Assembly (NCBI RefSeq): GCF_900099775.1
Contig: NZ_FMTM01000001.1
Location: 744,001 to 808,000 of the forward strand
Source of the DNA: Rhizobium mongolense subsp. loessense
GTDB lineage: Bacteria; Pseudomonadota; Alphaproteobacteria; Rhizobiales; Rhizobiaceae
DNA length: 64,000 nucleotides
Direction: 5' to 3'
The notes beneath the pieces were generated by a model. That model worked only from the letters and a program-made list of their open reading frames with translations, did no database searches and was not told the DNA's origin. Positions 27,656-36,636 of this stretch are shown piece by piece (within the stretch, counting starts at the first letter, position 1; each line of letters opens with the position of its first letter). The position numbers were made by a program, and so were the translations under genes.

Positions 27656-28498
27656 TCAGCGAACCGCCTCGCTCTGTTCCTGCGGTAACGGCAAGGGAAC
27701 ACTGTTGTTGCCCGCCTGCCTAAGGATGCGCTTGCGGCGATTGAAGCGGTATTGCATCACGTAAAACAGAAAGACCGGGATGCCGAGCACATAGCGCCGC
27801 CAGAGACGGGCCGGTTCCTGCAGCATCCGGTAGGCCCATTCCAGCCGTATCATGCGAACGGTTTCCGGAGCGCGAGGAACAACTCCGGAGATAAAATCGA
27901 AGAGCGCCCCGACGGTCAGGACAAGCCGGGCATGGTCGGGGCGAATGTGATGATGCGCCCACTTCTCCTGCAGCGGCGTTCCCATGCCAATGATCAGGAT
28001 GTCGAGGGCCTGGCGCTCAACCTCGTCAATGAGCTCCGTCGGGTTCTCCTTGTCGAAATAACCGTCCGAAATGACGATGAACTCGTGCCAGGGCGCATGC
28101 TTGCGGAAGTTCGCTGCGGCTTTTTCGACGACTTCGCGCCTGCCGCCGATCAGGCCGACACGGCGCGGATTTTCCATGTAAGTCAGAAACGCGGGGACGA
28201 AGTCGGTGCCATTGAGATTGGCAGGAAACGGCGCCCCATGCGCTATCTTGGAAGCGATGTTCAGGCCGATGCCGTCCGGCAGGACGAGATTTTGCAGGAG
28301 GATATCCCGGTATTCGCTATCGCGCAGCGTCATCAGCATGTTGTGAGCGTTGACGAAGGAAATGACGGTCTGGCCGACAGGAAAGGAGGCAAGCTCGTTG
28401 ATAAAGACGAGCGCGTCGTCCCATCCGAGGTCGCACACCGGCACGTCGAAGATCGTGCGGCGCGATGCGAGAACCGCGAAATTCGCGATCAGGTTCAT
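27656..28498 (-). CDS. WecG/TagA/CpsF-family glycosyltransferase
   Basis: A 280-residue GT26 enzyme. The family pattern is present: VSFVNAHNMLMTLRDSEYRD, LPDGIGLNIASKIAHG, NGTDFVPAFL, VGLIGGRREVVEKAA and the C-terminal ILIIGMGTPLQEKWAHHH. Members transfer a sugar such as N-acetylmannosaminuronic acid or glucuronic acid onto a lipid-linked saccharide at the inner face of the membrane. The C terminus has a hydrophobic stretch (VLGIPVFLFYVMQYRF) that may anchor it. The ATG at 28498 has GGAGGTT upstream. Together with the following Wzz-like gene it suggests a small polysaccharide locus. Confidence 0.88.
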   Translation of the reverse strand: MNLIANFAVLASRRTIFDVPVCDLGWDDALVFINELASFPVGQTVISFVNAHNMLMTLRDSEYRDILLQNLVLPDGIGLNIASKIAHGAPFPANLNGTDFVPAFLTYMENPRRVGLIGGRREVVEKAAANFRKHAPWHEFIVISDGYFDKENPTELIDEVERQALDILIIGMGTPLQEKWAHHHIRPDHARLVLTVGALFDFISGVVPRAPETVRMIRLEWAYRMLQEPARLWRRYVLGIPVFLFYVMQYRFNRRKRILRQAGNNSVPLPLPQEQSEAVR

Positions 28499-28763
28499 TC
28501 CAACCTCCAGCCAGGGTGCTTCACGCACCCGACATCCCGGAAAACACAAGATACATTCCGCACCAGCAGGTTTTTACGAACCGGCAGCACCCGCCCGCCT
28601 GCAGCAAGTCCCGAATGCTGCATCAGGGATATGAAGCGAGCTATAGCAGGTGGGTTTCAAACAACTCTTAGAAAAGTCGTTCGAATTCCGCCGCCGCTTT
28701 CAAGGCTTTGTTAAGCTTGTGCGCCAAAGCAAAACTGTACCGGAGCGCCATTGATGCTGACGA

Positions 28764-29696
28764 TCAACGCTTCGGCTGCGGCTTTTCGATCCCCGGAATG
28801 CCGCTGATCTGCTCGACGAGGAAGTCGACCAGCAGCCGGACCCGGGCAACGCCGGCGCGTTCGGGGACGATCAGCATGCTGAGCGGGACAGGCGGCAGCG
28901 AATAGTCCGCCAGGATCACCTCAAGCTTGGCAGCCGTCAGGAGATCGTCGACAAGCCATTGATGGGTAGGTGCGATGCCGCGCCCGGCGACAATGGCCTC
29001 GCGGGCAGCAAGCCCATGGTCGACCCGAAAGCGCCCTTCAAAGGGCACGGCATAGTTTTCGCCGCTCGGCCCTCGCAAAGCGAGCATGTCGCTTCCTGCG
29101 ACGTTCGACATGCGGATGCCTTCATGACCGAGCAAATCCTGCGGGGCAGCAGGCCTCCCCCGCGCTGCAAGATAGTCCGGCGATGCGACCAGCAGACGCC
29201 TTGACTGGCCGAGCGCCCGAAGCTTCATTGAACTGTCGGTGAGCGGGCCCAAGCGAAGCGCGATATCGACGCCTTCCCGCACAAGGTCGACCCGCTCATC
29301 GGTAAGGCTGAGGTCGACTCCGATATCGGGATAGCGGTCCTGAAACGCAAAGATCAGCCGGCTGACGTGCAGAACCCCAAAAGCCGCGGTACAGGATATC
29401 CGGATCGTGCCGGCCGGCGCACCGCGCGTGCCCCGCGCCTCATCGCCGGCCTGTTCGACAAGGCGCAGGATCTGGACGCTGTTGGCATAATATCGGCTAC
29501 CTTCATCGGTCAGCGCGACACGCCGGGTGGTCCTGGTCAGCAGAGGCACGCCGACGGCTTCCTCAAGCTCCCGCAAATGCCGTGTGACCGTCGACTGACC
29601 GATTCCGAACTCGCGCGCAACCGCCGACAGGCTGCCGCGTTCGGCAACGCGGACGAAGGTTCGCATACGTTCCAGCGTAATGTCTGAATTATCCAT
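28764..29696 (-). CDS. LysR-family transcriptional regulator
   Basis: A 310-residue LysR protein. The N-terminal helix-turn-helix is RMRTFVRVAERGSLSAVARE, then FGIGQSTVTRHLRELEEAVG and LLTRTTRRVALTDEG. The effector domain follows with the usual IRISCTAAFGVLHVSRL start. It is of the subgroup often found divergent from flavin reductases or quinone reductases. The neighbour on the plus strand is such a gene. A palindrome just upstream of the start may serve autoregulation. Confidence 0.92.
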   Translation of the reverse strand: MDNSDITLERMRTFVRVAERGSLSAVAREFGIGQSTVTRHLRELEEAVGVPLLTRTTRRVALTDEGSRYYANSVQILRLVEQAGDEARGTRGAPAGTIRISCTAAFGVLHVSRLIFAFQDRYPDIGVDLSLTDERVDLVREGVDIALRLGPLTDSSMKLRALGQSRRLLVASPDYLAARGRPAAPQDLLGHEGIRMSNVAGSDMLALRGPSGENYAVPFEGRFRVDHGLAAREAIVAGRGIAPTHQWLVDDLLTAAKLEVILADYSLPPVPLSMLIVPERAGVARVRLLVDFLVEQISGIPGIEKPQPKR

Positions 29697-29702
29697 TATT
29701 CG

Positions 29703-29716
29703 GCATAATCTTATGC
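29703..29716. promoter_or_regulatory. candidate LysR operator
   Basis: GCATAA-TC-TTATGC, a perfect 6-bp inverted repeat with a 2-base centre, begins 7 bases before the LysR start codon and lies 76 bases before the divergent flavoprotein gene. Position fits a site for autoregulation and divergent control. Confidence 0.4.
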
Positions 29717-29791
29717 ATTACATACATCTAGTGGATGTTTTAAAACCTGTCTACCTATGGGTCAGTTCTCACCCTCAAAGGATCACTGACC

Positions 29792-30634
29792 ATGAAGGTT
29801 CTGCTTGTCTTCGCCCATCCCGAACCGCGCTCGCTCAATGGGGCACTGCGAGACGTTGCCATCAAGGAGCTCGAGGCCCAGGGCCATGAGGTGCGCGTGT
29901 CCGACCTGTATGCCGAGGGCTGGAAATCCGAGATCGACCGTGCCGACTTTCCGTCGCTGGCAACCGGTACGCGCTTCATACCTGTCGCTGCATCCAAGAG
30001 AGCGTTCGAAACTGGTGCGCTGACCGAGGATGTCCAAACCGAGATCGACAAGCTCCTGTGGGCCGATATGCTGATCCTCCAGTTTCCGCTTTGGTGGTTC
30101 AGCATGCCGGCAATTCTCAAGGGCTGGGTCGAGCGGGTCTTTGCCTATGGGTTCGCCTACGGCGTCGGCGAGCACAGCGACAAGCGATGGGGCGACCGCT
30201 ATGGCGAAGGAGCTCTGGCCGGCAAGCGGGCCATGTTGATTGTGACTGCCGGCGGCTGGGAGGAACATTACTCGACCCGCGGGGTCAACGGACCGATCGA
30301 CGACCTGCTCTTCCCGATCAATCATGGAATCCTCTACTACCCGGGCTATGACGTTCTTCCGCCTTTCGTGGCTTACAGGGTCGACGGTCTGGATGAAGCC
30401 GGCTTCGAATTCGCAGCCGAGCGCCTGCGTGAGAGGATGCGCACGCTCGAGTCCACCCCAGCTATCCCCTATCGTCAGCAGAATGGCGGAGACTATCTGA
30501 TCCCCGCCATGCAGCTACGCCCTGAGCTCGGCGAACCGGGCGCAACCGGCTTTGCGCTTCACCTTTACGGCGCAGACGATGCCGGCGAAACTAGTGAGCA
30601 GCGCTCGCAGCTTCAGGTGGCGGGGGCTCGATGA
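29792..30634 (+). CDS. NAD(P)H dehydrogenase (quinone)-like flavodoxin-fold protein
   Basis: A 280-residue member of the NQO1/MdaB family. The flavodoxin-like start KVLLVFAHPEPRSLNGALRD binds the FMN/FAD phosphate; LQFPLWWFSMPAILKGWVER and ITAGGWEEHY-like (VTAGGWEEHYSTRG) segments are family hallmarks. It would reduce quinones by two electrons with NAD(P)H. The protein is a little longer than typical MdaB (about 200), with 60 extra residues at the C terminus after the GGDYLIPAM region. It is divergent from a LysR regulator. Its last 44 bases overlap, convergently, the end of the FliL-like gene. Confidence 0.85.
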   Translation: MKVLLVFAHPEPRSLNGALRDVAIKELEAQGHEVRVSDLYAEGWKSEIDRADFPSLATGTRFIPVAASKRAFETGALTEDVQTEIDKLLWADMLILQFPLWWFSMPAILKGWVERVFAYGFAYGVGEHSDKRWGDRYGEGALAGKRAMLIVTAGGWEEHYSTRGVNGPIDDLLFPINHGILYYPGYDVLPPFVAYRVDGLDEAGFEFAAERLRERMRTLESTPAIPYRQQNGGDYLIPAMQLRPELGEPGATGFALHLYGADDAGETSEQRSQLQVAGAR

Positions 30635-31124
30635 TCTTGACCGGATCGGCCGTTTTCTTCTGTTGGCCGGAGGCGTTGGCTTTCACGTCTTCCTTGGAAA
30701 GGTAGTCGAGCTGCTCCAGCATGACCTCGGTAACATATTCGCCGCCGAGTTTCTCGTTCATGCCTTTCTTGATCGCGTCGCGGAAGGCCTGCGGGTCGAA
30801 GGATTTCAGCTTGCTGATATCGACCATCTTATTGCCGACGAGCAGGGTGAAAAGCTCGTCGGTGGTCATTTCGGTGAGAGGCAGGGTCATACCCTTCACC
30901 GTGTCCTTGTTCATCATGAAGGACACGCGGCCGAGGAAGTAGCCGGTCACCGCGCCGTCGCCGATGATCGGTACGGTGATTGTCTCGCCCTTCACAAGCT
31001 CAAGCTGGCTCTGCTTCGAACCATCAGCCGGCGGGGCCGGCGCTGTCGCAAGCTTCACGGAGAAATAGACCGAAGCAAGCGTGATGGCGCAGACCCAGAT
31101 GCCTGTCAGGACGAGCTTCACCAT
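30591..31124 (-). CDS. flagellar-operon membrane protein, FliL-like
   Basis: A 177-residue protein with one N-terminal membrane helix (about 3-25) and a periplasmic remainder, ending in a proline-rich tail. The region about 45-150 follows the pattern of FliL: beta strands with YFLGRVSFMMN, then TDELFTLLVGNK, and a long helix with FRDAIKKGMNEKLGG followed by VTEVMLEQLDYL. FliL surrounds the stator units at the motor. A canonical fliL is present at 54972-55496, so this would be a second, diverged copy. It overlaps the preceding gene by 7 bases and is the last gene of the flgE-fliR operon. The FliL relation is my inference from pattern. Confidence 0.5.
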   Translation of the reverse strand: MVKLVLTGIWVCAITLASVYFSVKLATAPAPPADGSKQSQLELVKGETITVPIIGDGAVTGYFLGRVSFMMNKDTVKGMTLPLTEMTTDELFTLLVGNKMVDISKLKSFDPQAFRDAIKKGMNEKLGGEYVTEVMLEQLDYLSKEDVKANASGQQKKTADPVKIIEPPPPEAASAAH

Positions 31125-31489
31125 CCGGCATCACGCGCGACGAACTGTTCCTGGGAGTAGGTGCCGTCGGCATCCGCATCCTGAACGGCATTCTTCAACA
31201 GGTCGGCAACCGCACGAACGGCTTCGAGATGTGCCTCAACGCGCCGCGCGTTCAGCGTCAGCTTCTGCTTCAGCCCGTGAAGCTGTTCCAGATGCGACGC
31301 AGCAAGCTCGGCCGGATCCGTATCACGGAAGAGCATCGACAGTTCATAGAGGCAGCGGCTCTTATGCGCATTCGAGACCTTGAGATCGAACTGCGGGTCG
31401 CTGCCGATCCGCGTGTTCTCGTTGTCAATGATCATTTCCAGGCGGCCGAGGACCGACTTGATACGATATTCGTTCGAGATGATTTCCAT
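31118..31489 (-). CDS. flagellar-operon protein, FlgN-like export chaperone candidate
   Basis: A 123-residue, soluble and all-helical protein. Two long amphipathic helices (about 6-60 and 62-105) are followed by a short tail with DGTYS, a small motif near the end that resembles the GxY-type end of alphaproteobacterial FlgN proteins. FlgN escorts the hook-filament junction proteins FlgK and FlgL to the export gate. Both flgK and flgL lie in the same operon and no other FlgN is seen. It starts 11 bases after the FlgJ-like gene. The assignment rests on size, helix pattern and context. Confidence 0.5.
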   Translation of the reverse strand: MEIISNEYRIKSVLGRLEMIIDNENTRIGSDPQFDLKVSNAHKSRCLYELSMLFRDTDPAELAASHLEQLHGLKQKLTLNARRVEAHLEAVRAVADLLKNAVQDADADGTYSQEQFVARDAGW

Positions 31490-31500
31490 TTTATCCTCGG

Positions 31501-32061
31501 TTATGCTTCATCATTGATCTTGGCATCCGCCGTTGGCGTGCCGAATGTCTTGCGCTGGAATTCGTCGATCATGCTGAAGGCGACCTTGCGGTCATCCTGG
31601 TCCGCCGACGCGTTCACGATGGCGCCTTCCTTCTTGCGAAGCGCTTCGTGATACATCTGCTTGGCTATGCCGACGCCATCACCTTCGGAGATGACGTTGC
31701 CAAGCTGCTCGGCCATCATGCCCTTCCAGATGTCGCCGGTAGCGCCCTTGCCGTAGATCTGTTCGCTGTCGCTCGGCAGCATGTTCTTGATGAAATTCTG
31801 AAGCACCATGGCCTCGAACTTCCGGTAGGTTTCCGGAATCTCTTCAGTCTTGGCGCGATTCTTGACGTTGTCGAGGCCGGTGGCGCTGTCAAGCACGTCG
31901 ACCTTGGCAGAAAAGCCATCGCCGTTTTCGGCAAGGCCCGTAGCCCGAAAGGCCGCGCGGCTCGCTTTCAATTTCTCCTGGGCCACCTGAACCTCCATCG
32001 GGTCGGCGGCTTTGACAACATCCAGGACCAGATCACTCGGGGGTGAAATAGCCAATGTCAC
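31501..32061 (-). CDS. flgJ: single-domain FlgJ-like rod-binding protein
   Basis: A 186-residue protein. Residues 79-137 fit the rod-binding domain of FlgJ: YRKFEAMVLQNFIKNMLP, GDIWKGMMAEQLGNVISEG and GVGIAKQMY. In enterobacteria FlgJ caps the growing rod and carries a C-terminal muramidase; here there is no muramidase part. A separate secreted transglycosylase of the same cluster (41976-42560) could supply that activity, as in Rhodobacter where the two functions are on separate proteins. It lies 25 bases after the FliJ-like gene in the flgE-fliR operon. Confidence 0.68.
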   Translation of the reverse strand: MTLAISPPSDLVLDVVKAADPMEVQVAQEKLKASRAAFRATGLAENGDGFSAKVDVLDSATGLDNVKNRAKTEEIPETYRKFEAMVLQNFIKNMLPSDSEQIYGKGATGDIWKGMMAEQLGNVISEGDGVGIAKQMYHEALRKKEGAIVNASADQDDRKVAFSMIDEFQRKTFGTPTADAKINDEA

Positions 32062-32086
32062 AATCCTCTAAATTAAGTTGTGGGGA

Positions 32087-32500
32087 TTATGGTTTTTGAA
32101 GCTTGCTGGAGGCTGGTGTTGCAAATTTCTGATCGATGACATCGTAGACGGCGTTGTCATCTGCCTGGCGCCGTTCGGCTTCAAGGGCTTCCTTCATGCC
32201 CTCTGCCAGCCGGTCGCCCTTGGCCCGCTCGCGCTGCAGGCGCATCTCGTGCAGCTGCTCCATGCCGGTCAGCTGCTTGTCCTTGGTGCTCAGCCGCTCG
32301 AACCGGTCGGCATAGCTTTGCGAAAACGCACGATGGACCGGATCCATGGAGCCGAGCGCCATGACGACATTGTCGATCGACTGGTTGACCTCGGCGCGCT
32401 GGCGGCTCGTTTCGGCAAGGTCGTACTGCGCCATCTGCTCCAGATGCCGCTGGACTGCGACAAGCCGCTTCAGTTTTTCCGAACGGGTCTTCTCCGCCAT
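32087..32500 (-). CDS. fliJ: FliJ-like coiled-coil protein
   Basis: A 137-residue, highly charged and almost entirely helical protein (KLKRLVAVQRHLEQMAQYDL, AETSRQRAEVNQSIDN, RLQRERAKGDRLAEG). This is the two-helix antiparallel coiled coil of FliJ, the stalk of the flagellar export ATPase, and the length matches FliJ (about 147). It sits 3 bases after fliR in an export-gene operon, while fliI is in another operon of the window. FliJ sequences are very variable, so the call rests on size, helix pattern and context. Confidence 0.6.
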   Translation of the reverse strand: MAEKTRSEKLKRLVAVQRHLEQMAQYDLAETSRQRAEVNQSIDNVVMALGSMDPVHRAFSQSYADRFERLSTKDKQLTGMEQLHEMRLQRERAKGDRLAEGMKEALEAERRQADDNAVYDVIDQKFATPASSKLQKP

Positions 32501-32503
32501 CCG

Positions 32504-33256
32504 CTATCTTCCGATAAACACGCTTGGGAAAGATTGTGCATACTGGCTGATCAAGGCAGCAACCGAGAAATAGAACAGGAATAAGCCGCCAAGCAGCATG
32601 TAGGGCGTCGAGATGAAGTACACCGGAATTTGCGGCGCCAGCTTGTTGATGAAGCCGATCGAGACGTTGAACATCATGCTGTAGATGAGGAAAGGGCTTG
32701 CGAGCCGTAGCATGATGTAGGTGGTCGATTGCAGCGTATCGGTGAGCGAAATCAGATTGGCGCGCATATCGGCAATGCCGCCGAAGGGCATCGTAGTGTA
32801 GGAATCGATCAGCGCCCGGAACACGATGTGATGGAAGTCCATCATGAAGAGGATCATCATTCCGGCAAAGGTGATGAAACCGGAGAGACTTGTTTCCACC
32901 GAATCCTCGATGACATCTGCCGCACCCGGTGAGGTGTATCCGACCATCATGGCGATGATGCTGGCGGCGAATTGGAAGCCCAGCGTGTAGAGCCGCGCCA
33001 GCAAGCCGTACATGACGCCGATCAGCGATTCGCTGACGATGAGCCCGATATAGGTCGCGCCGGTGTTGCTGACGGCCGGATAAACCGTATCCCAAAGAAC
33101 CGGCAGCATGGCGATCGAAAGGCCGCCGGCCACAAAGACCCTCAGCAGTTCCGGCACGCGCGCCGAAGAAAAGCCTGGCATTGCAAGGACACAGCCGCCG
33201 ATCCGGCAGAAAACCAGGAAGAGCGCCAGAACAGTCCCTTGCGGGTCGGAAATCAT
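32504..33256 (-). CDS. fliR: flagellar export gate protein FliR
   Basis: A 250-residue integral membrane protein of the flagellar type III export gate. Six or so hydrophobic helices are visible, starting with [20 protein letters not shown]. Family markers are the [12 protein letters not shown] stretch after helix 1 and [18 protein letters not shown] near the C terminus. Its start overlaps the stop of flhA (ATGA), so the two are translationally coupled. It works with FlhA and FliQ encoded just upstream and FliP encoded in the other operon. Confidence 0.94.
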   Translation of the reverse strand: MISDPQGTVLALFLVFCRIGGCVLAMPGFSSARVPELLRVFVAGGLSIAMLPVLWDTVYPAVSNTGATYIGLIVSESLIGVMYGLLARLYTLGFQFAASIIAMMVGYTSPGAADVIEDSVETSLSGFITFAGMMILFMMDFHHIVFRALIDSYTTMPFGGIADMRANLISLTDTLQSTTYIMLRLASPFLIYSMMFNVSIGFINKLAPQIPVYFISTPYMLLGGLFLFYFSVAALISQYAQSFPSVFIGR

Positions 33257-35340
33257 GAAATAGAGCCCAAAATCTTTATCTCGATGCCCTTGGCCAGTTC
33301 GACGTGCGAAAGAACCGGAAGCGTGGCGAACAGCCGTTCGATGATCATGCGCACATAGGAGCGTGTTTCCGGCGATGTGACAAGGGCGAATGGCAAGCCG
33401 CGGTCCATGAATTCACGGATAACCTTCGTTGCCTGCTCGCTGAACTCCTCAAGGCTACGCGGGTCGATGTCGAATTCGACGACCTCGCCCTTGTTGTCGC
33501 GCTTGAGCGCCTGGTGGAAGGCCATGTCCCACTTGCTGCCGAGCCGTAGGACGCGCAGCACGCCATTGTCCGCCAGGTCACCGCAGAGCTGTTGCGCCAT
33601 GCGGATCCGTACATGCTCGACGATCTGCTCGGTCTTGCGCACATGTGGCGCGAGCTCGGCCACGGCTTCCAGGATCAGATGCAGGTTGCGGATCGAAACG
33701 CGCTCGGCAAGCAGCAGCTTGAGGACGGCCTGCAGGCCTGAATAGGACATATGCGATGTGCAGATCTCGTCTGCGAGCTTCTTGTATTCGGGATCGAGGC
33801 GGTCGATCAGAACCTTTACGTCCTTGTAGGAGAGAAGCTGCGGCAAGTTGTTGCGGATAACCTCGCTCATATGGGTGAGGACCACCGAGACATTGTCGAT
33901 CGGCTGGAAACCTTCGCGTTTCAAGTCCTCGGCGAAAGCCTCAAGAATGGAAACCGCCGGCATGCCGAAAGCCGGTTCGCGGATTTCGTCTCCTGGAATG
34001 CGCGGCTTGCGGCCGGAGCCGGTGACGACCAGGACTTCGCCGACACGCAGTGCGTTCGATGCCACCGTCGTGCCGTGGATGCGGATCTGGTAGGACTTCT
34101 CGGGAATGCTGATATCGTCGGTGACTTTGATCTCCGGGACGACGAAGCCATACTGCGTTGCAAATTTCTTGCGCATCTTGCCGACGCGGAAGGCGAGTTC
34201 CTGATGTGCGCCGAGGAGGCGTGTCGACACCATCTTGCCGAGCGCGAGTTCGATTTCCGAGGTGCGCAGGACCGATTTGACGGAGTCCTTTTCGAGCTCC
34301 TTGGTCTGAACGACCTTCTTTTCCTCTTGCTCGCGACGGACCTTGTTCTCCGCTTCGATCTGCCTCGGAATGAACCATGCGCCGAACGCCATGAGGCCGC
34401 CGAGGAACATGAAGGGGACTGTCGGCAGGCCGGGCATCAGGCCGAGAACCGCCATCAGCACGGCGGAAACGGAAAGCGCGCGCGGATAACCGCTCAGCTG
34501 ATTGACGACGGCCTGGTCAGTCGAGCCGATGGTGCCGCCGCGTGAAACGAGAAGGCCGGCCGCCAAGGAAACGATAAGCGCCGGCATCTGGGCGACGAGG
34601 CCGTCGCCGACCGAGAGCTTGACGAAAACGTCGGCCGCTTCGGAAATCGGCATGTCATGACGGAAATAGCCGATGATGATGCCGCCGAAGATATTGATGC
34701 AGGTAATGAGGAGGCCGGCGACCGCATCGCCGCGGACGAACTTGGAGGCACCGTCCATGGCGCCGAAGAAGGAGCTTTCCTCCTCCAACTCCTTGCGACG
34801 GCGCTGCGCTTCCTTCTCGTCGATGATGCCCGCGGAAAGATCGGCGTCGATCGACATCTGCTTGCCGGGGATGGCATCCAGGGTGAAACGCGCGCCGACT
34901 TCAGCGATACGCGTCGCACCCTTGGTGATGACAATGAAATTGATGGTGATCAGGATCAGGAACACGATCAGACCGATCACGAAATCGCCGGACATCACCA
35001 GGCTTGCAAAGCCGGCGATCACGCCGCCGGCAGCGTCATGTCCCTCATTGCCATGCGAAAGGATCACGCGCGTCGTTGCAATGTTCAGCGACAGTCGCGT
35101 CATGGTCGCGATCAGCAGGATGGTCGGGAAGGACGAAAATTCGAGAGGCTTCTGAATCCACAGGGCAACCATCAGGATCAGAACGGAAAACGCGATCGAA
35201 AACGCCAGCCCCAAGTCGATCAGAAACGGCGGAATCGGCAGGAAGAGCACACAGATGATGACCATGATGCCGAGGGCAAAACCGACATCACGAAGGCTCG
35301 GAGCAGATTTCGGAAGGGGGAGTGCAGGTGGTTGCGCCAT
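33253..35340 (-). CDS. flhA: flagellar export protein FlhA
   Basis: A 695-residue membrane protein that forms the export-gate ring. The N-terminal half carries about eight hydrophobic helices and the FHIPEP-type motif region ([20 protein letters not shown], then [20 protein letters not shown]), with conserved Asp in the cytoplasmic loop that takes part in proton-driven export. The C-terminal 350 residues are the cytoplasmic domain that receives chaperone-substrate complexes ([36 protein letters not shown]). Length is as in other species. Confidence 0.96.
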   Translation of the reverse strand: MAQPPALPLPKSAPSLRDVGFALGIMVIICVLFLPIPPFLIDLGLAFSIAFSVLILMVALWIQKPLEFSSFPTILLIATMTRLSLNIATTRVILSHGNEGHDAAGGVIAGFASLVMSGDFVIGLIVFLILITINFIVITKGATRIAEVGARFTLDAIPGKQMSIDADLSAGIIDEKEAQRRRKELEEESSFFGAMDGASKFVRGDAVAGLLITCINIFGGIIIGYFRHDMPISEAADVFVKLSVGDGLVAQMPALIVSLAAGLLVSRGGTIGSTDQAVVNQLSGYPRALSVSAVLMAVLGLMPGLPTVPFMFLGGLMAFGAWFIPRQIEAENKVRREQEEKKVVQTKELEKDSVKSVLRTSEIELALGKMVSTRLLGAHQELAFRVGKMRKKFATQYGFVVPEIKVTDDISIPEKSYQIRIHGTTVASNALRVGEVLVVTGSGRKPRIPGDEIREPAFGMPAVSILEAFAEDLKREGFQPIDNVSVVLTHMSEVIRNNLPQLLSYKDVKVLIDRLDPEYKKLADEICTSHMSYSGLQAVLKLLLAERVSIRNLHLILEAVAELAPHVRKTEQIVEHVRIRMAQQLCGDLADNGVLRVLRLGSKWDMAFHQALKRDNKGEVVEFDIDPRSLEEFSEQATKVIREFMDRGLPFALVTSPETRSYVRMIIERLFATLPVLSHVELAKGIEIKILGSIS

Positions 35341-35428
35341 TTCGATTCCGTCTCTTCATGAGAGGAGGCAGGTATGCCCTGCCCAATTCGGATCGAGAAT
35401 TAACCGGCGAAGCTTGCGCGAAGGTAGC

Positions 35429-35695
35429 TCAGAAGCCGGACTGGATGCGCGAGAAGACCATGTCGGTGAAAATGGAGATCTGGGAACCGACGAACGGTGC
35501 GGAAATGCCGACGGTAATGAGGACGGCGACAATCTTTGGAACGAAGGTGAGCGTCGCTTCCTGGATCTGCGTCAGCGCCTGGATCAGCGCGATGACGAGG
35601 CCGACGATCATGGCAGCCGCGACCGCAGGGCCGGCTGCGATCAAAACGGTCCAGATCGCCGCCTGAAAAAGGTCGAGTGCATCGGCTTCATTCAT
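35429..35695 (-). CDS. fliQ: flagellar export protein FliQ
   Basis: An 88-residue protein with two hydrophobic helices (about 14-38 and 52-75) separated by the conserved IALIQALTQIQEATLTFVPK loop. This is the small FliQ subunit of the export gate. It lies between flgD and flhA on the same strand, with gaps of 75 and 88 bases. Confidence 0.95.
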   Translation of the reverse strand: MNEADALDLFQAAIWTVLIAAGPAVAAAMIVGLVIALIQALTQIQEATLTFVPKIVAVLITVGISAPFVGSQISIFTDMVFSRIQSGF

Positions 35696-35770
35696 CGTCA
35701 GGCAACCTCATATCGCCTTTCGGTCCGCCCCGCAGTAGCCGGACCATTATTGCGTTTATTGCAAGTCAGT

Positions 35771-36196
35771 TCACGACGACGTGTCTGAGGTCGGCGCTTC
35801 ATCCGCGAGAGTGATTCCCGCCTGCACGAGAATACTCTTCCCGTCCGTCGTCGTCGCGATAATTCCGTCGGAATACACCTTGACCGAGGCGACAGTGCCT
35901 TTAACGGTGCCGTCGGCGCTGGTCATGTACTTGCCGATATAGCTGCCTGCCTGGGTGAGGCTGGAGCTTGCGAGCAGCGTGTCCAGTTTCGTGTTGGTCT
36001 GGATCGTCTGTTCGACCTGCGAGAAGCTTGCGAGCTGCGACATCTGCTCGCTGGCGTCCATCGGATCCGTCGGATCCTGGTTCTTCATCTGCGCGATGAG
36101 CAACTGCAGGAAGTTGTCGTAGTTGAGCGTTGCCTTCTGCTGCGCAGTCTGCGTGGTCGACGTCGTGCCGACGCTGGAAACGCCGTCTACCGCCAT
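35771..36196 (-). CDS. flgD: hook cap protein FlgD, short form
   Basis: A 141-residue FlgD, the scaffold that caps the hook during assembly. The N-terminal FlgD domain is intact: [19 protein letters not shown], then [20 protein letters not shown] and the ALL-type linker. The C-terminal part is only a small beta segment; the Tudor/Ig-like domains of the enterobacterial protein (about 230 residues) are missing. The ribosome binding site AAGGAG lies within the end of flbT, with which it overlaps by 10 bases. Confidence 0.9.
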   Translation of the reverse strand: MAVDGVSSVGTTSTTQTAQQKATLNYDNFLQLLIAQMKNQDPTDPMDASEQMSQLASFSQVEQTIQTNTKLDTLLASSSLTQAGSYIGKYMTSADGTVKGTVASVKVYSDGIIATTTDGKSILVQAGITLADEAPTSDTSS

Positions 36197-36636
36197 GGTG
36201 CGATCTCCTTGCGGATTTGCTCGACCATCGCCGGGTGCATTTCCTGGTTGTTCAAGATGCCGTCCTCGGTCGGATAGAGCGCGCGGATCGCCTTCAGGGC
36301 ATCGAATGCGCGTCCCGTCGAGACGAGGCCATCGATGCGCTTCAGCTCGGCGAGAACCTCTTCGTTCTTGAAGCAGGTCAAAAGCATGGTGATCGACCTG
36401 CGGAACATCGCCGTCGACTGCTCCTTGCCTTCCGGATTAATCAGGATCATCTGCGCGATGAAGTAGAGCTGGCGCAGCGGCGTCGTGGCGTCTTCCGGCT
36501 GAAGAACATGGTTTTCAAGAAGAAACGTCACATCATTCAGGAATTCCAGCGCGACCTTGCGGTCAACGCGCAAAACCGCGCCGTTGATGAAGATTCTCTC
36601 TCCGGCTTTTAGCGAAATGCGAAGTGTACTTTTCAT
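36187..36636 (-). CDS. flbT: flagellin translation repressor FlbT
   Basis: A 149-residue FlbT. In Caulobacter FlbT binds the leader of flagellin mRNA and lowers its stability when hook assembly is incomplete. The pattern of the family is clear: [20 protein letters not shown], then [20 protein letters not shown] and [16 protein letters not shown]. It overlaps flaF by ATGA and flgD by 10 bases. A target for this protein may be the conserved leader upstream of the flagellin genes in this window. Confidence 0.93.
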   Translation of the reverse strand: MKSTLRISLKAGERIFINGAVLRVDRKVALEFLNDVTFLLENHVLQPEDATTPLRQLYFIAQMILINPEGKEQSTAMFRRSITMLLTCFKNEEVLAELKRIDGLVSTGRAFDALKAIRALYPTEDGILNNQEMHPAMVEQIRKEIAPWR

